A DNA stretch of 64,000 nt from Planotetraspora silvatica (GCF_016863315.1 NZ_BOOQ01000009.1:282316-346315); one strand, 5' to 3'. Counted from the first letter of the stretch, positions 23,397 to 32,126 are shown. Notes: generated from the letters alone by a model not told the origin. Made by a program: numbers and translations.

Positions 23397-25052
23397 TCAT
23401 GGGCGGAGGTAGTTGGGGCCGGTTATGCCGTAGAACTTGTTGATGTCGGCGGCTCCCGACCTTCGCTTGTCCACGAGGGTTCCGGCGACGACCATCGACT
23501 TGCCGATCAGCCGGGCCGAGTCGAGGGTCCTGGCCCGCAGGAGCCGCGCCATCGGGTCGTCGCCGTAGGGCTCGAGCGCCGCCGACAACTCGTCCCTGAT
23601 CAGCGCGGACGCCGAGGAGTCGGGGCCGGCCGCGCCCAGGGCCGGGAACACGATCGCGGCGGCGGCCAGGTGCAGCGTGATGGTCACGAAGACGTCGGCG
23701 AGCGCATGCGGGTCGTCGGTGAGCATGCGCCGGTCGGAGAAGGCGGGCGTCTCGATCCCGGCCGCGCCCAGGAGACCGGGGGACACGAGCAGGCCGTCGT
23801 TGTCCTTCAGCAGCAGCCGCATCGGCCCGCCGCCGAAGACGAGCGCCAGGTTCTGCTGGTGGGCCTCAAGGGCCATGCCGTACCGGACGAACAGGCAGGT
23901 GTTCCAGGACAGGAGCACCGACAGGTAGTCGCGCAGCAGCGCGCGCACGTCCCCGCCGTAGTGGCGGTCGGCGAGGTCGTGGAGCACGAGTCGCCTCCCG
24001 TCGCCGTCCGGCCAGGGGGCGAGGAGGGACGCCACGGGCACGATCTCGCCCTCGGGGAGGTCCCGGATCAGCCAGCCGAGGTACTCGTGGCCGGCGTGGC
24101 CGTAGGTCTGCTCGCCGGCCGGCGAGACCCGCGCGGCGGGCTCCCGGGCGATCACCTCACGCAGGAGCGACTCGGCGAGCGCCCCGTCCCCGAGCGTGGC
24201 CGGCTTGATCGACCGCCGGTTGAGCAGCCCCAGGGTGCTCGTCGCCAGGGGCAGCTTGAGGTGGGTCCGCTCGTCGACCTCGACCGTGCGCATGGAGAGG
24301 GTCGGGCGGACCGTCAGATGCGGCTTGGTTCCCATGACGACTCCAGGAAGGCCCTCGGTCACCGGCGCGGTCAGCGGATGGACGGGGAACGGCACATGGG
24401 TGGCGGCGAACCGCTCGGGGAGGCCGATGTCGCCCGCCCCCGGCCACCAGTCCGGCAGTCCGATGTCGCCCGCCCCCGGCCACCGGCCCGGCAGTCCGGC
24501 GCCGGACAGTGTGACGCGCTCTCTGGGGACCGCCGCCCAGGCCAGGTCGAAGGAGGGGGCGAACTCGGGCGCGTGGGCGAGAAGGTCCGCCTCCGAGACG
24601 CCGAGACGGCACCGGGCCGTGGGATAGATCGGATGGTCGACGGTCGCGGCCAGCGCCTCGTAGAAGAGGAGTGTGCGCTCCCGGCCGCGCAGCCGGGCCG
24701 CGACCTCCGCGCGGTGGCGGTCATGGAGCACCAGCGCGGCCAGCGCCTCGTGGCACTCCCTGGTGAAGGCCGCGACCCCGGGGGCGTCGGCGGGGTCGGC
24801 GACCACGGCGAGGGTGTGCAGCACCTCCGCGAGGGTCAGTCCGCCGTTCTGGCCCGCCCTCCCCTCGGCGACGGCGAAGTCCTGGAACGGAGAGCCGACG
24901 GCCAGTCGCACCCGCCTGCCGGAGGCGAGGACGACGGCGACGCCGTCCTTGTCGCTCGTCAGGCGGGACGCGATGCTCGCGTAGTCCTCCCGGAGCAGGG
25001 CGTCCAGGACGCGGACCGCAAGGTACGTCTCCCTGCCGCGCACCTCGGTCAC
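23397..25052 (-). CDS. IucA/IucC-family siderophore synthetase 1
   Basis: 551 residues from the GTG at 25052, which overlaps the stop of the ATP-grasp gene by four bases (GTGA), so the two are translationally coupled. NIS synthetase signatures: PVHPLTAPV, MGTKPHLTVRPTLSMRTVEV, THLKLPLATSTLGLLNRRSI, and C-terminal MALEAHQQNLALVF with LLKDNDG. It is the second gene of the iron-box operon. A 12-residue in-frame tandem duplication (GLP-x2-WPGAGDI twice, DNA 24423-24497) lies just before the ATP-binding segment; it is probably a recent slippage event. The substrates cannot be assigned from sequence alone. Confidence 0.88.
   Translation of the reverse strand: MTEVRGRETYLAVRVLDALLREDYASIASRLTSDKDGVAVVLASGRRVRLAVGSPFQDFAVAEGRAGQNGGLTLAEVLHTLAVVADPADAPGVAAFTRECHEALAALVLHDRHRAEVAARLRGRERTLLFYEALAATVDHPIYPTARCRLGVSEADLLAHAPEFAPSFDLAWAAVPRERVTLSGAGLPGRWPGAGDIGLPDWWPGAGDIGLPERFAATHVPFPVHPLTAPVTEGLPGVVMGTKPHLTVRPTLSMRTVEVDERTHLKLPLATSTLGLLNRRSIKPATLGDGALAESLLREVIAREPAARVSPAGEQTYGHAGHEYLGWLIRDLPEGEIVPVASLLAPWPDGDGRRLVLHDLADRHYGGDVRALLRDYLSVLLSWNTCLFVRYGMALEAHQQNLALVFGGGPMRLLLKDNDGLLVSPGLLGAAGIETPAFSDRRMLTDDPHALADVFVTITLHLAAAAIVFPALGAAGPDSSASALIRDELSAALEPYGDDPMARLLRARTLDSARLIGKSMVVAGTLVDKRRSGAADINKFYGITGPNYLRP
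24423..24497. repeat. 36-bp in-frame tandem duplication
   Basis: Two near-identical 36-bp units (sharing CCGATGTCGCCCGCCCCCGG) within synthetase 1 encode GLPGRWPGAGDI and GLPDWWPGAGDI. The frame is kept, so the gene should still be functional. Confidence 0.8.
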
Positions 25053-26230
25053 GCGATCGTCCAGGGCCGGAGTTCGCGGAAGGAGTCGACGGCGGCGTCC
25101 ACGGTGACCTGGTCGGGGCCGATCGCCCGGACGATGCCGAGGTAGTCCCTGTTCGTGTGGGTCACCTCCACCCGGTCGCCGATCGCGCGCAGCGGCCGGT
25201 GCCAGAGCCGGACCCCGGCCGTGTCGCCGGGTGACTCGTCCGGCGACACGGCCGACGGCGCCGCCGTGATGACGCCCGACCGGTCGGCGATCAGGCTGAC
25301 CGCCGTGCCGAACAGGTCGTCCTGCGGGCCTGCCCGGCCGCCGAGCGTGTCCAGGGGTTCGCCCGCGTGGACGCGCAGGACCCATTCGTGCAGTGGCACA
25401 CCGACGAGGTCGCCGAGCAGGAAGTCACAGTTGTCGCCGATCAGCCGGTAGTTGACCTCCACGATGCGCGGCCCGTCCTCCGTGACCATGTACTCCGTGT
25501 GACACACCCCGAAGCCGGCGCCGATCGCGTCCAGGGCGGCGGCCACGTGCGTCACGTGCTCGCCGCCGGGATCGGGCTGCCAATCCAGGCGCTCCTCGAC
25601 GAAGTGCGGCAACGGGCCGAGTGTGGTCCTGAAGCCGCCCAGGACGCGGAGCGTCCGCCCGTCGCCCAGTGTCTCCAGCGTGTGCAGACGGCCGTCGAGG
25701 AACTCCTCCGCGACCAGGACGTCGCCGGGCCGCCGCTTCCTGATCTCGGAGACGGCCGCGGCCAGTTCGTGGACGTCCGCGGCGAGCATGACGTCCTCGC
25801 TGGCCACGCCCATCGCCGGTTTCACGACGACCGGGTACGGCAGGGCCGGCGGCAGGTCGCCCCCCGGCGGGAGCCGTACGGACCGGACGGTCTCCACCGG
25901 CGCGAGACGGCGGCGCGTGAGCGCCTTGTTCTTGGCGGTGACGCAGGCGCGCCAGTCCTTGCCCGGCAGGCCGAAGTAACCGGCGGCCAGCGCGGTCTCC
26001 GCCTGGAGATGGTCGGAGTTGGAGAAGACGACGTCGGGCCGATGGTGACCGGCGATGACGTCGATCACCGCGCGGGGGTCGCGCACGTCGGTCTCGATGG
26101 CCTCATGGTCCGGATATCCGCCCGGCTGGTCGGTCAGGACGGTGACGTCCCACCCCAGCGCGGCGGCGGCGGGCAGGAAACCGTCCATCACGGAGTCGGT
26201 CGGGTTGAGCGCCGTGAGGTAGAGCCGCAC
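25049..26230 (-). CDS. ATP-grasp ligase of siderophore locus (PvsA-like)
   Basis: 393 residues, GTG start with GGAGGA just upstream. ATP-grasp carboxylate-amine ligase: N-terminal Rossmann-like domain (MRLYLTALNPTDSVMDGFLPAAAALGWDV), ATP-binding VVVKPAMGVASEDVML, EEFLDG, GFGVCHTEYMV, and metal/ATP residues in IVEVNYRLIGDNCDF. It is the first gene of an operon with synthetase 1, directly downstream of an iron box. Vibrioferrin clusters use an ATP-grasp enzyme (PvsA) to join an amino acid to a second building block, which is the best functional parallel. An L-amino-acid ligase in another NIS pathway is the alternative. Confidence 0.85.
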   Translation of the reverse strand: MRLYLTALNPTDSVMDGFLPAAAALGWDVTVLTDQPGGYPDHEAIETDVRDPRAVIDVIAGHHRPDVVFSNSDHLQAETALAAGYFGLPGKDWRACVTAKNKALTRRRLAPVETVRSVRLPPGGDLPPALPYPVVVKPAMGVASEDVMLAADVHELAAAVSEIRKRRPGDVLVAEEFLDGRLHTLETLGDGRTLRVLGGFRTTLGPLPHFVEERLDWQPDPGGEHVTHVAAALDAIGAGFGVCHTEYMVTEDGPRIVEVNYRLIGDNCDFLLGDLVGVPLHEWVLRVHAGEPLDTLGGRAGPQDDLFGTAVSLIADRSGVITAAPSAVSPDESPGDTAGVRLWHRPLRAIGDRVEVTHTNRDYLGIVRAIGPDQVTVDAAVDSFRELRPWTIA

Positions 26231-26241
26231 GCAGATCCTCC

Positions 26242-26260
26242 GTAGGTAAGCCTAACCTAA
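26242..26260 (-). promoter_or_regulatory. IdeR/DmdR-type iron box
   Basis: Minus-strand TTAGGTTAGGCTTACCTAC matches the actinobacterial iron-box consensus TTAGGTTAGGCTAACCTAA at 17 of 19 positions. It is 12 bases upstream of the ATP-grasp start, so Fe-bound IdeR/DmdR1 would block transcription when iron is sufficient. Confidence 0.9.
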
Positions 26261-26353
26261 CTCGTTGCATCCTAGTCACGGTCAGATCGGTTCGTGCCGG
26301 GAATCGCCACCGGCGGACGCGTGTTGTGGAGGCACCCGTGGAAGGATGACGCC

Positions 26354-27256
26354 GTGGAGATCTCGGAAGGCCTGCTCGGCCCGCTGCTGCTGGCACGGAA
26401 CGCGATCGACCGGTCGGCCGCGCTCAGGGGCGACGAGGAGTGGCTGGCCCGGGCGTGGGCCGACGAGAAGACACGGGTCCTGGTCGTCCGCGACGGCCAG
26501 ACCGTCATCCGCAGGTTCACCGACGGCGCCGCCGTCGTGTTCCTGTCTCCACTGGACGCGCCGGAGGGTCCCCGCTATCTCCTCGGCGTCGACCCCGACG
26601 GCGTGGCCTACTTCGCGGTCCAGGCTCCACTCCCGCCCGGTGAGGCCGCGGGGCTGAGGCAGACGGGCGCCCTGCTCGACGATCGCGACGCGGGACTCGT
26701 CGTGTACGCCGTCGCCTTGGAGGCGTGGCACACGACTCACGAGTTCTGCCCGCGTTGCGGGAGCCGTACGACGATCACATCCTCCGGCCACATGCGGGTC
26801 TGCCCGAAGGACGGGAGCCAGCACTTCCCCCGGGTCGACCCCGCGGTGATCATGCTGATCCACGACGACGAGGACCGTGTGCTGCTCGCCCGCGGCCCCG
26901 AGTGGCCCGAGGGGCGCATGTCCGTCCTGGCGGGGTTCGTCGAGCCCGGCGAGTCGCTGGAGCACGCCGTGATGCGCGAGGTGCTGGAGGAGGTCGGCAT
27001 CACGGTCACCGCTCCTCGTTACATGGGGAGTCAGCCATGGCCGTTCCCGCGGAGCCTGATGCTCGGCTTCGTCGCCCGCGCGACCACGACCGAGATCGTC
27101 ATGGACCCCGTCGAGATCGCCGAGGCCCAGTGGTTGTCGCGGGACGAACTGACCGCCCAGGTCGAGTCCGGCCGGCTTCGCCTGCCCGGCCAGGTCTCGA
27201 TCGCCCGCAGGCTCATCGAGACCTGGTACGGCAAGCCGATCCCCGGCGATTGGTGA
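26354..27256 (+). CDS. nudC: NADH pyrophosphatase NudC
   Basis: About 300 residues from the GTG at 26354 (AAGGA upstream); GTG 26321 or 26294 are alternatives. Zinc ribbon with C132, C135 and C150, but the usual fourth Cys is missing (PKDGSQHFPR), then the Nudix box GFVEPGESLEHAVMREVLEEVGI (194-216), split here as G-x5-E-x7-RE-x2-EE-x-G, and the NudC-specific SQPWPFPRS (226-234). NudC hydrolyses NAD(H) to NMN and AMP and removes NAD caps from RNA; mycobacterial NudC also acts on isoniazid-NAD adducts. It is divergent from the siderophore operon and followed by mycoredoxin, as in mycobacteria. Confidence 0.92.
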   Translation: MEISEGLLGPLLLARNAIDRSAALRGDEEWLARAWADEKTRVLVVRDGQTVIRRFTDGAAVVFLSPLDAPEGPRYLLGVDPDGVAYFAVQAPLPPGEAAGLRQTGALLDDRDAGLVVYAVALEAWHTTHEFCPRCGSRTTITSSGHMRVCPKDGSQHFPRVDPAVIMLIHDDEDRVLLARGPEWPEGRMSVLAGFVEPGESLEHAVMREVLEEVGITVTAPRYMGSQPWPFPRSLMLGFVARATTTEIVMDPVEIAEAQWLSRDELTAQVESGRLRLPGQVSIARRLIETWYGKPIPGDW

Positions 27257-27271
27257 CAGGCTGAGCCGCGC

Positions 27272-27511
27272 TCAGCACGCGCCCTGAAGGTGGCGCTTCA
27301 CCTCGGCGACCGAGGGGTTGGTCATCGTGTGGCAGTCGGTCACGACCGTGGGGACGACCTGGTTGCCGTTGTTCACGCTCATCACGAACTCGGCCGCGTC
27401 GGGATGCCGTTCGATGTCGACCTCGCTGTAGGCGATGCCCTCCCGGGTCAGCTGGCTCTTGAGCCGCTTACAGGGGCCGCACCAACTGGTTGTGTAGACC
27501 GTGAGCGACAT
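27272..27511 (-). CDS. mrx1: mycoredoxin
   Basis: 79-residue glutaredoxin-fold protein with active-site C11-G-P-C14 in TSWCGPCKRL and the cis-Pro segment QVVPTVV. Mycoredoxin-1 reduces mycothiol mixed disulfides using mycothiol, the actinobacterial glutathione substitute. Its place between nudC and uvrD2 matches the mycobacterial gene order, which supports the call over a generic glutaredoxin. Mycobacterial Mrx1 has CGYC, so the Pro is a small difference. A short hairpin GCTGAGC-CGC-GCTCAGC (27260-27276) covers its stop and the end of nudC and may act as a shared terminator. Confidence 0.88.
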   Translation of the reverse strand: MSLTVYTTSWCGPCKRLKSQLTREGIAYSEVDIERHPDAAEFVMSVNNGNQVVPTVVTDCHTMTNPSVAEVKRHLQGAC

Positions 27512-27610
27512 GATCGTCCTTCCGTGCGCGGAACCGAGTAATCACCGTCAACACGGCGGATTCGCGCCGTGTTCCCAGTTCCGGCCCTTTTCCCGAACCA
27601 TGTTCGGTGA

Positions 27611-28579
27611 TCACCTGTCGGACTCGAGTCGTGCCGCTATCCAGTCCTCGACGGCCTTGGCCACTCCCTTTTCCCGGTAGAGCGGCGCGCTGTGCTGGGT
27701 GCCCGGCATGACCTTGATGGACATCGGCACGCCGTACGTCTTCAGCGCCTGCTGGAGCAGTTCGCTCTGGTACGGCGGGACGAACTCGTCCTGCGAGTGC
27801 ACGTCGAGCATCGGGGCGTCGCCGGCCGAGGCGTGCTCGGAGACCTCCATGCTCGCCCAGACGTCGGGGCACTCGGAGGGCGTGCAGCCCCCGGCGAGCG
27901 CGGTGGCGGTCGTGCGGAGCTTGCGCTGGTCGTGGCTCCCGCCCTCGCCCCCGTCGGCGTAGGACGTCAGCGGGGAGATCACGGGGGAGACGCCGACGAC
28001 TCCGCGCAGGCCCGGAAGGCCGTTCTCGTAGGTGCCGACCGCGGCCGCGATGTGACCGCCCGCGGAGAAGCCGACGAGGACGTAGCGGTCGGGGTCGGTG
28101 TTGTAACGGGCGGCGTGAGCGCGCGCGGCGGCGATCGCGGCGATCGTGTCGGTCCGCTGGGCCGGCCAGGGCGCGTCCCCCGAGAGCCGGTAGTCGAGAT
28201 TGACCACGGTGTAGCCCAGACGGGCGTAGCTCCTGCTGACGGTGGTCATGGTCTTCTTGTCGCCGCCCGACCACCAGCCGCCGTGTATGACGAACACCGC
28301 CGGGCGGCTCGGCCCCTTCGTGTGCCACCAGACGTCCATCCGCTGCCGGGGGCCACTGCCGTACGCCACCGTGCGGACCTTGATGTCGGACGCGGACGCG
28401 AGCGGCCGGGTGGTGGGCGTCGGCTGGTGGGATGGCGCGGGCGACGTGGTGGAGGTGGTCTTCACCGCCACCGGGGACTTCACCGCCTCGGGCACCGCTC
28501 TTTGTCCGGGGAAGGCGAACAGGATCACGGCGAGGGTGAGCGCTCCGACCCCGATCGCCGCGCCCACGGCTTTCCGCAC
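27611..28579 (-). CDS. membrane-anchored alpha/beta hydrolase (esterase/lipase-like)
   Basis: 322 residues from the GTG at 28579, chosen because GGGGAGG lies nine bases upstream; earlier in-frame ATGs at 28675 and 28693 would run into the divergent uvrD2 start. N-terminal membrane anchor (residues 4-24), a Thr/Ser/Pro-rich linker (about 35-62), then an extracytoplasmic hydrolase of the BD-FAE/hormone-sensitive-lipase type: VFVIHGGWWSGGDKK (HGGxW oxyanion), nucleophile Ser in VGFSAGGH, acid in VHSQDEFVP, His in GTQHSAP. The two cysteines in GGCTPSECPD could form a disulfide. The substrate is unknown; a cell-surface ester is likely. Confidence 0.82.
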   Translation of the reverse strand: MRKAVGAAIGVGALTLAVILFAFPGQRAVPEAVKSPVAVKTTSTTSPAPSHQPTPTTRPLASASDIKVRTVAYGSGPRQRMDVWWHTKGPSRPAVFVIHGGWWSGGDKKTMTTVSRSYARLGYTVVNLDYRLSGDAPWPAQRTDTIAAIAAARAHAARYNTDPDRYVLVGFSAGGHIAAAVGTYENGLPGLRGVVGVSPVISPLTSYADGGEGGSHDQRKLRTTATALAGGCTPSECPDVWASMEVSEHASAGDAPMLDVHSQDEFVPPYQSELLQQALKTYGVPMSIKVMPGTQHSAPLYREKGVAKAVEDWIAARLESDR

Positions 28580-28693
28580 GGGCTGGTTCCTCCCCGCTGG
28601 TACCGTGTGCCGACCCGGTCTCAGGACACGCCAGGGCGGCTGCTGGAAGGATGATGCCAGTACATCCGTCCGCATCGCATATTGGGAGCCCAT

Positions 28694-30742
28694 TTGGACG
28701 TCCTCGAGGGCCTTGATCCCGAACAGCGCGAGGTCGTTGAGGCGGTGCGCGGCCCGGTGTGCGTGCTCGCGGGTGCGGGCACGGGCAAGACGCGCGCCAT
28801 CACCCACCGCATCGCCTACGCCGTGCAGAGCGGGATCGTGGATCCGCAGGGCGTTCTCGCGGTCACCTTCACCACCCGGGCGGCCGCCGAGCTCAAGCAG
28901 CGGCTGCGCCAACTCGGCGCCCCCGGCGTCCAGGCACGGACCTTCCATGCCGCGGCGCTGCGCCAGCTGAGCTACTTCTGGCCGCGGGTCATCGGCGGGG
29001 ACCCGCCCCAGGTGGTCGAGTCGAAGTTGCCGCTGCTGATCGAGGCCTGCAGGCGCCTGCGGAAGAATCCCGACCGCGGCGAGCTGAGGGACGTCGCCAG
29101 CGAGATCGAGTGGGCGAAGGTCACCCAGGTCGCCCCGGAGGACTACCCGGCCGCGGCGGCGAAGGCCCGGCGCACTCCTCCGGTCGCGCCCGAGGAGGTC
29201 TCCCGGCTCTACGAGGGCTACGAGACCCTGCGCCGGCAGCGCAACCTGATCGACTTCGAGACGATCCTCGAGCTCACCGCGGCCGTCATGACCGAGCACC
29301 GCGAGGTCGCCTCGCAGATCCGCCAGCAGTACCGCTACTTCGTCGTGGACGAGTTCCAGGACGTCAACCCACTCCAGAAGCTCCTGCTCGACACCTGGCT
29401 CGGCGGGCGCGACGACCTGTGCGTCGTGGGCGACCCGAACCAGACGATCTACTCCTTCACCGGGGCGACCCCGCACTACCTCACCAACTTCGCCGTCGAG
29501 CACCCCTCCGCCAGCGTGATCAGGCTGATCCGCGACTACCGGTCGACGCCGCAGGTGGTCACGCTGGCCAACCGGGTGATCGCGCGGTCGGTGCACCGGA
29601 TGGAACTGGTCGCGCAGCGGCCGGAGGGGCCGGAGCCCGTCTTCACCGAGTACGACGACGAGCCGGCCGAGGCCCTCGGGGTGGCGCTGACGGTCAAGAA
29701 GCTGATCGCCGACGGCGTGCCCACCCGCGAGATCGCGGTGTTGTTCCGGATCAACGCCCAGTCGGAGGCGTACGAGCAGGCGTTCACCGAGGCGGGCGTG
29801 CCGTACCTGCTGCGTGGCGCCGAGCGGTTCTTCGAGCGCCCCGAGGTCCGGCAGGCCGTCGTGCTGCTGAGGGGCGCCGCCCGGTCGGCCAACGACGAGG
29901 AGCCGCTGGCCCCCGGAGTGCACGCGATCCTGTCCGGGATCGGGCTGACCGCCGAGCCGCCCAGTGGCGGCAAGGCCAGGGAGAAGTGGGAGTCGCTGAA
30001 GGCCCTCGCCGATCTCGCGGAGGACCTCGCGGCGGAGGGCGCGAACCTGGCCGCCTTCGTCACCGAACTCGAGCGCAGGGCGGCCGAGCAGCACGCGCCG
30101 CCGGTCGAGGGGGTGACGCTCGCCTCGCTCCACGCGGCCAAGGGCCTGGAGTGGGACGCGGTCTTCCTCATCGGCCTCACCGAGGGCATGTTGCCGATCA
30201 TCTACGCGGAGACCCCCGAGCAGGTCGAGGAGGAGCGGCGCCTGCTGTACGTGGGGGTCACCCGCGCCCGCGAGCATCTGCACCTGTCGTGGGCGCTGGC
30301 CCGCTCGCCCGGCGGACGTCGCTCCCGCCGCCCCTCACGCTTCCTCGACGGCCTGTCGCCGCGGACCCCGGTCGTGAGCCGGGTGGAGCGGCCCTCCGGC
30401 GGCGCCAAGAAGACGGCGGCGCCGCTGCACTGCCGGATCTGCGGCAAGACCCTGGTCGTGGCGGCCGAGCAGAAACTGGGCCGCTGCGCGACCTGCCCCG
30501 CCGACTACGATGAGGCCCTGCTGGAAAGCCTCAGGTCCTGGCGGTCCGCCGTGGCCAAGGAGACGAAGGTCCCCGCCTACGTCGTGTTCACCGATGTGAC
30601 GCTGCAGGCCATAGCGGAGCGGGTTCCCACATCGGAGGAGGGCCTGCTCGCGATCGCGGGGATCGGACGCGTCAAACTTGACCGGTACGGCGAAGCCGTT
30701 CTGGATCTGTGCCGCGCCACCACTAGTGTTACTGATGAGTAA
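28694..30742 (+). CDS. uvrD2: ATP-dependent DNA helicase UvrD2
   Basis: 682 residues from a TTG at 28694, favoured by GGGAG five bases upstream; a TTG at 28682 is the alternative. Superfamily 1A helicase: Walker A GAGTGKTR, VTFTTRAAAELKQR, VVDEFQDVNPLQ, GDPNQTIYSFTGA, HAAKGLEWDAVF. It is set apart from UvrD1/PcrA by the C-terminal tetracysteine CRICGK...CATCPADYD linked to an HRDC domain (YVVFTDVTLQAIAERVP...LLAIAGIG). That combination defines mycobacterial UvrD2, a 3'-5' helicase essential in that genus. Tail-to-head with tesB; its neighbours mrx1 and whiB7 repeat the mycobacterial neighbourhood. Confidence 0.92.
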   Translation: MDVLEGLDPEQREVVEAVRGPVCVLAGAGTGKTRAITHRIAYAVQSGIVDPQGVLAVTFTTRAAAELKQRLRQLGAPGVQARTFHAAALRQLSYFWPRVIGGDPPQVVESKLPLLIEACRRLRKNPDRGELRDVASEIEWAKVTQVAPEDYPAAAAKARRTPPVAPEEVSRLYEGYETLRRQRNLIDFETILELTAAVMTEHREVASQIRQQYRYFVVDEFQDVNPLQKLLLDTWLGGRDDLCVVGDPNQTIYSFTGATPHYLTNFAVEHPSASVIRLIRDYRSTPQVVTLANRVIARSVHRMELVAQRPEGPEPVFTEYDDEPAEALGVALTVKKLIADGVPTREIAVLFRINAQSEAYEQAFTEAGVPYLLRGAERFFERPEVRQAVVLLRGAARSANDEEPLAPGVHAILSGIGLTAEPPSGGKAREKWESLKALADLAEDLAAEGANLAAFVTELERRAAEQHAPPVEGVTLASLHAAKGLEWDAVFLIGLTEGMLPIIYAETPEQVEEERRLLYVGVTRAREHLHLSWALARSPGGRRSRRPSRFLDGLSPRTPVVSRVERPSGGAKKTAAPLHCRICGKTLVVAAEQKLGRCATCPADYDEALLESLRSWRSAVAKETKVPAYVVFTDVTLQAIAERVPTSEEGLLAIAGIGRVKLDRYGEAVLDLCRATTSVTDE

Positions 30743-30768
30743 TAAATCCCCCGCGTGATGGAGGCCCC

Positions 30769-31653
30769 GTGAACTCGGCGCTCAAGGAGTTGCTGGGTCT
30801 GCTCGACCTCGAGCAGATCGAGCTGGACATTTTCCGGGGGCGCAGCCCAGAGGAGCGCATCCAGCGGGTCTTCGGCGGTCAGGTCGCCGCGCAGGCGCTC
30901 GTGGCGGCCGGTCGCACGGTCCCCTCCGACCGCATGGTCCACTCCCTGCACGCCTACTTCATCCGGCCCGGCGACCCCGCCATCCCGATCGTCTACAACG
31001 TCGAGCGGATCCGGGACGGCCGCTCGTTCACGACGCGGCGCGTGGTGGCGGTCCAGCACGGCAAAGCGATCTTCACGATGTCGGTGTCCTTCCACATCCT
31101 TGAGGAAGGGGTTTCTCACCAGGCGGTGACGATGCCGCGGGTGCCCGCCCCCGAGACGCTGCCCACCTTCCAGGAGCGCATGGTCAACGTCGTCGGCGAC
31201 GATCCGGCGTGGCGCGACCACCTGTCGAGGCCGCGCCCGGTCGACGCCCGCTACGTGAACGCGCTGACCTGGGAGGCGCAGAAGGACCCGAGCCTGATCA
31301 GCGCGGAGAACCACGTGTGGTTCCGCTACGACGCGGACCTGCCCGACGATCCGCTGCTGCACGTGGTGCTCGCCGCCTACGCCTCCGACTTCACACTCGT
31401 GGACACCGTGCTGCTCGCGCACGGCCTGGCCTGGGGCTCTTCGAACGTCCGCGGAGCGTCGCTCGACCACGCGATGTGGTTCCACCGGCCGTTCCGCGCC
31501 GACGACTGGTTGCTTTACGCCCAGGAGTCGCCCTGGTCGGGAGGCGCGCGAGGCCTCGCCCGCGGGGAGATGTTCACACCCTCGGGTGACCTCGTGGTGT
31601 CGGTGGTTCAGGAGTGCATGATCCGGGTCAGCGAAGATGTCATGAAGTCGTGA
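30769..31653 (+). CDS. tesB: acyl-CoA thioesterase II
   Basis: 294 residues, GTG start with GGAGG upstream, 26 bp after uvrD2. Double-hotdog TesB family: FRGRSPEERIQRVFGGQVAAQAL at the N-terminus, RMVHSLHAYFIRPGD (PF13622-type first hotdog), TRRVVAVQHGKAIFTM, and the second hotdog with ASDFTLVDTVLLAHG and SLDHAMWFHRPFRADDWLLY. The Asp of SDFTLVD and the Thr/Gln triad expected for TesB appear to be present. It hydrolyses medium to long acyl-CoA to fatty acid and CoA in the cytoplasm. Probably cotranscribed with uvrD2. Confidence 0.92.
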   Translation: MNSALKELLGLLDLEQIELDIFRGRSPEERIQRVFGGQVAAQALVAAGRTVPSDRMVHSLHAYFIRPGDPAIPIVYNVERIRDGRSFTTRRVVAVQHGKAIFTMSVSFHILEEGVSHQAVTMPRVPAPETLPTFQERMVNVVGDDPAWRDHLSRPRPVDARYVNALTWEAQKDPSLISAENHVWFRYDADLPDDPLLHVVLAAYASDFTLVDTVLLAHGLAWGSSNVRGASLDHAMWFHRPFRADDWLLYAQESPWSGGARGLARGEMFTPSGDLVVSVVQECMIRVSEDVMKS

Positions 31654-31661
31654 AAATCGCA

Positions 31662-31704
31662 GGTAGAAAATAGGTTGCCCACCCCTGCGGTTCGCGTTTA
31701 GGGT
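31662..31704 (+). promoter_or_regulatory. WhiB7-type promoter of whiB7 leader
   Basis: An AT-rich block AGAAAATA (31665-31672) lies two bases before a -35 TTGCCC (31675-31680), then 18 bp to a -10 TAGGGT (31699-31704). An AT-rich element about three bases upstream of the -35 is the known recognition feature of WhiB7-SigA promoters, so this promoter is likely autoregulated by WhiB7. Confidence 0.65.
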
Positions 31705-31789
31705 CATGACTGATCTCAGCAGTCATGAGGTCGCAGGAAGCCGCCGGACAGTCCGTCCGGCCGATCGCATTCGAGTGGAGGTGAGTCCC

Positions 31790-32080
31790 GTGGAGAACAT
31801 GACCGTGTTCCTGGCCACGTGGCTCGCTTTCGCATGCCTGGCCGCCGTCATCGCGCAAATCGAACTTTCGGGTGGCAAGGCCGTTCGCGCCGAGGCTCCG
31901 ATCGTCAGAGAGCGTGTGACGTCAGCCTTCGGCGACCTCGCCGGCATGGCCAGCCACGGCACCCCCGCTTATGTCCGGATCCCTGTGGTCCGACCGCTGA
32001 GCGATGAGCAGACCGACCGCACCGCCAATGGTGGGGCGCAGGGTCCGCGGTACGCCTGGAGAGAACCAGTCATAACCTGA
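31790..32080 (+). CDS. whiB7 upstream ORF / small membrane protein
   Basis: 96 codons from a GTG with GGAGGTG eight bases upstream. The product has one hydrophobic segment (MTVFLATWLAFACLAAVIAQI) and a polar tail ending YAWREPVIT. Its last ~13 codons are also the 5' arm of the predicted antiterminator and its stop codon lies in that loop, the arrangement expected of a leader ORF that senses ribosome stalling. In other actinobacteria the whiB7 leader also holds an upstream ORF; this one is longer than I would expect, so a second role as a real membrane peptide is possible. Confidence 0.65.
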   Translation: MENMTVFLATWLAFACLAAVIAQIELSGGKAVRAEAPIVRERVTSAFGDLAGMASHGTPAYVRIPVVRPLSDEQTDRTANGGAQGPRYAWREPVIT

Positions 32081-32126
32081 CCGGTCACCTCTCTCCAGGC
32101 CGCGGATCCGCAAAGGATCCGCGGCC
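32041..32126 (+). promoter_or_regulatory. whiB7 transcription attenuator
   Basis: Terminator hairpin: GGCCGCGGATCC (32098-32109), loop GCAAA, GGATCCGCGGCC (32115-32126), followed by TTTCTTATT. Competing antiterminator: GGGTCCGCGG (32041-32050) and GCCTGGAGAG (32054-32063) together pair with CTCTCCAGG (32091-32099) and CCGCGGATCC (32100-32109), about 19 pairs with one G-U and a 3-nt bulge. The two structures share the whole terminator left arm, so only one can form. A ribosome reaching the upstream ORF stop would break the antiterminator. Confidence 0.78.
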
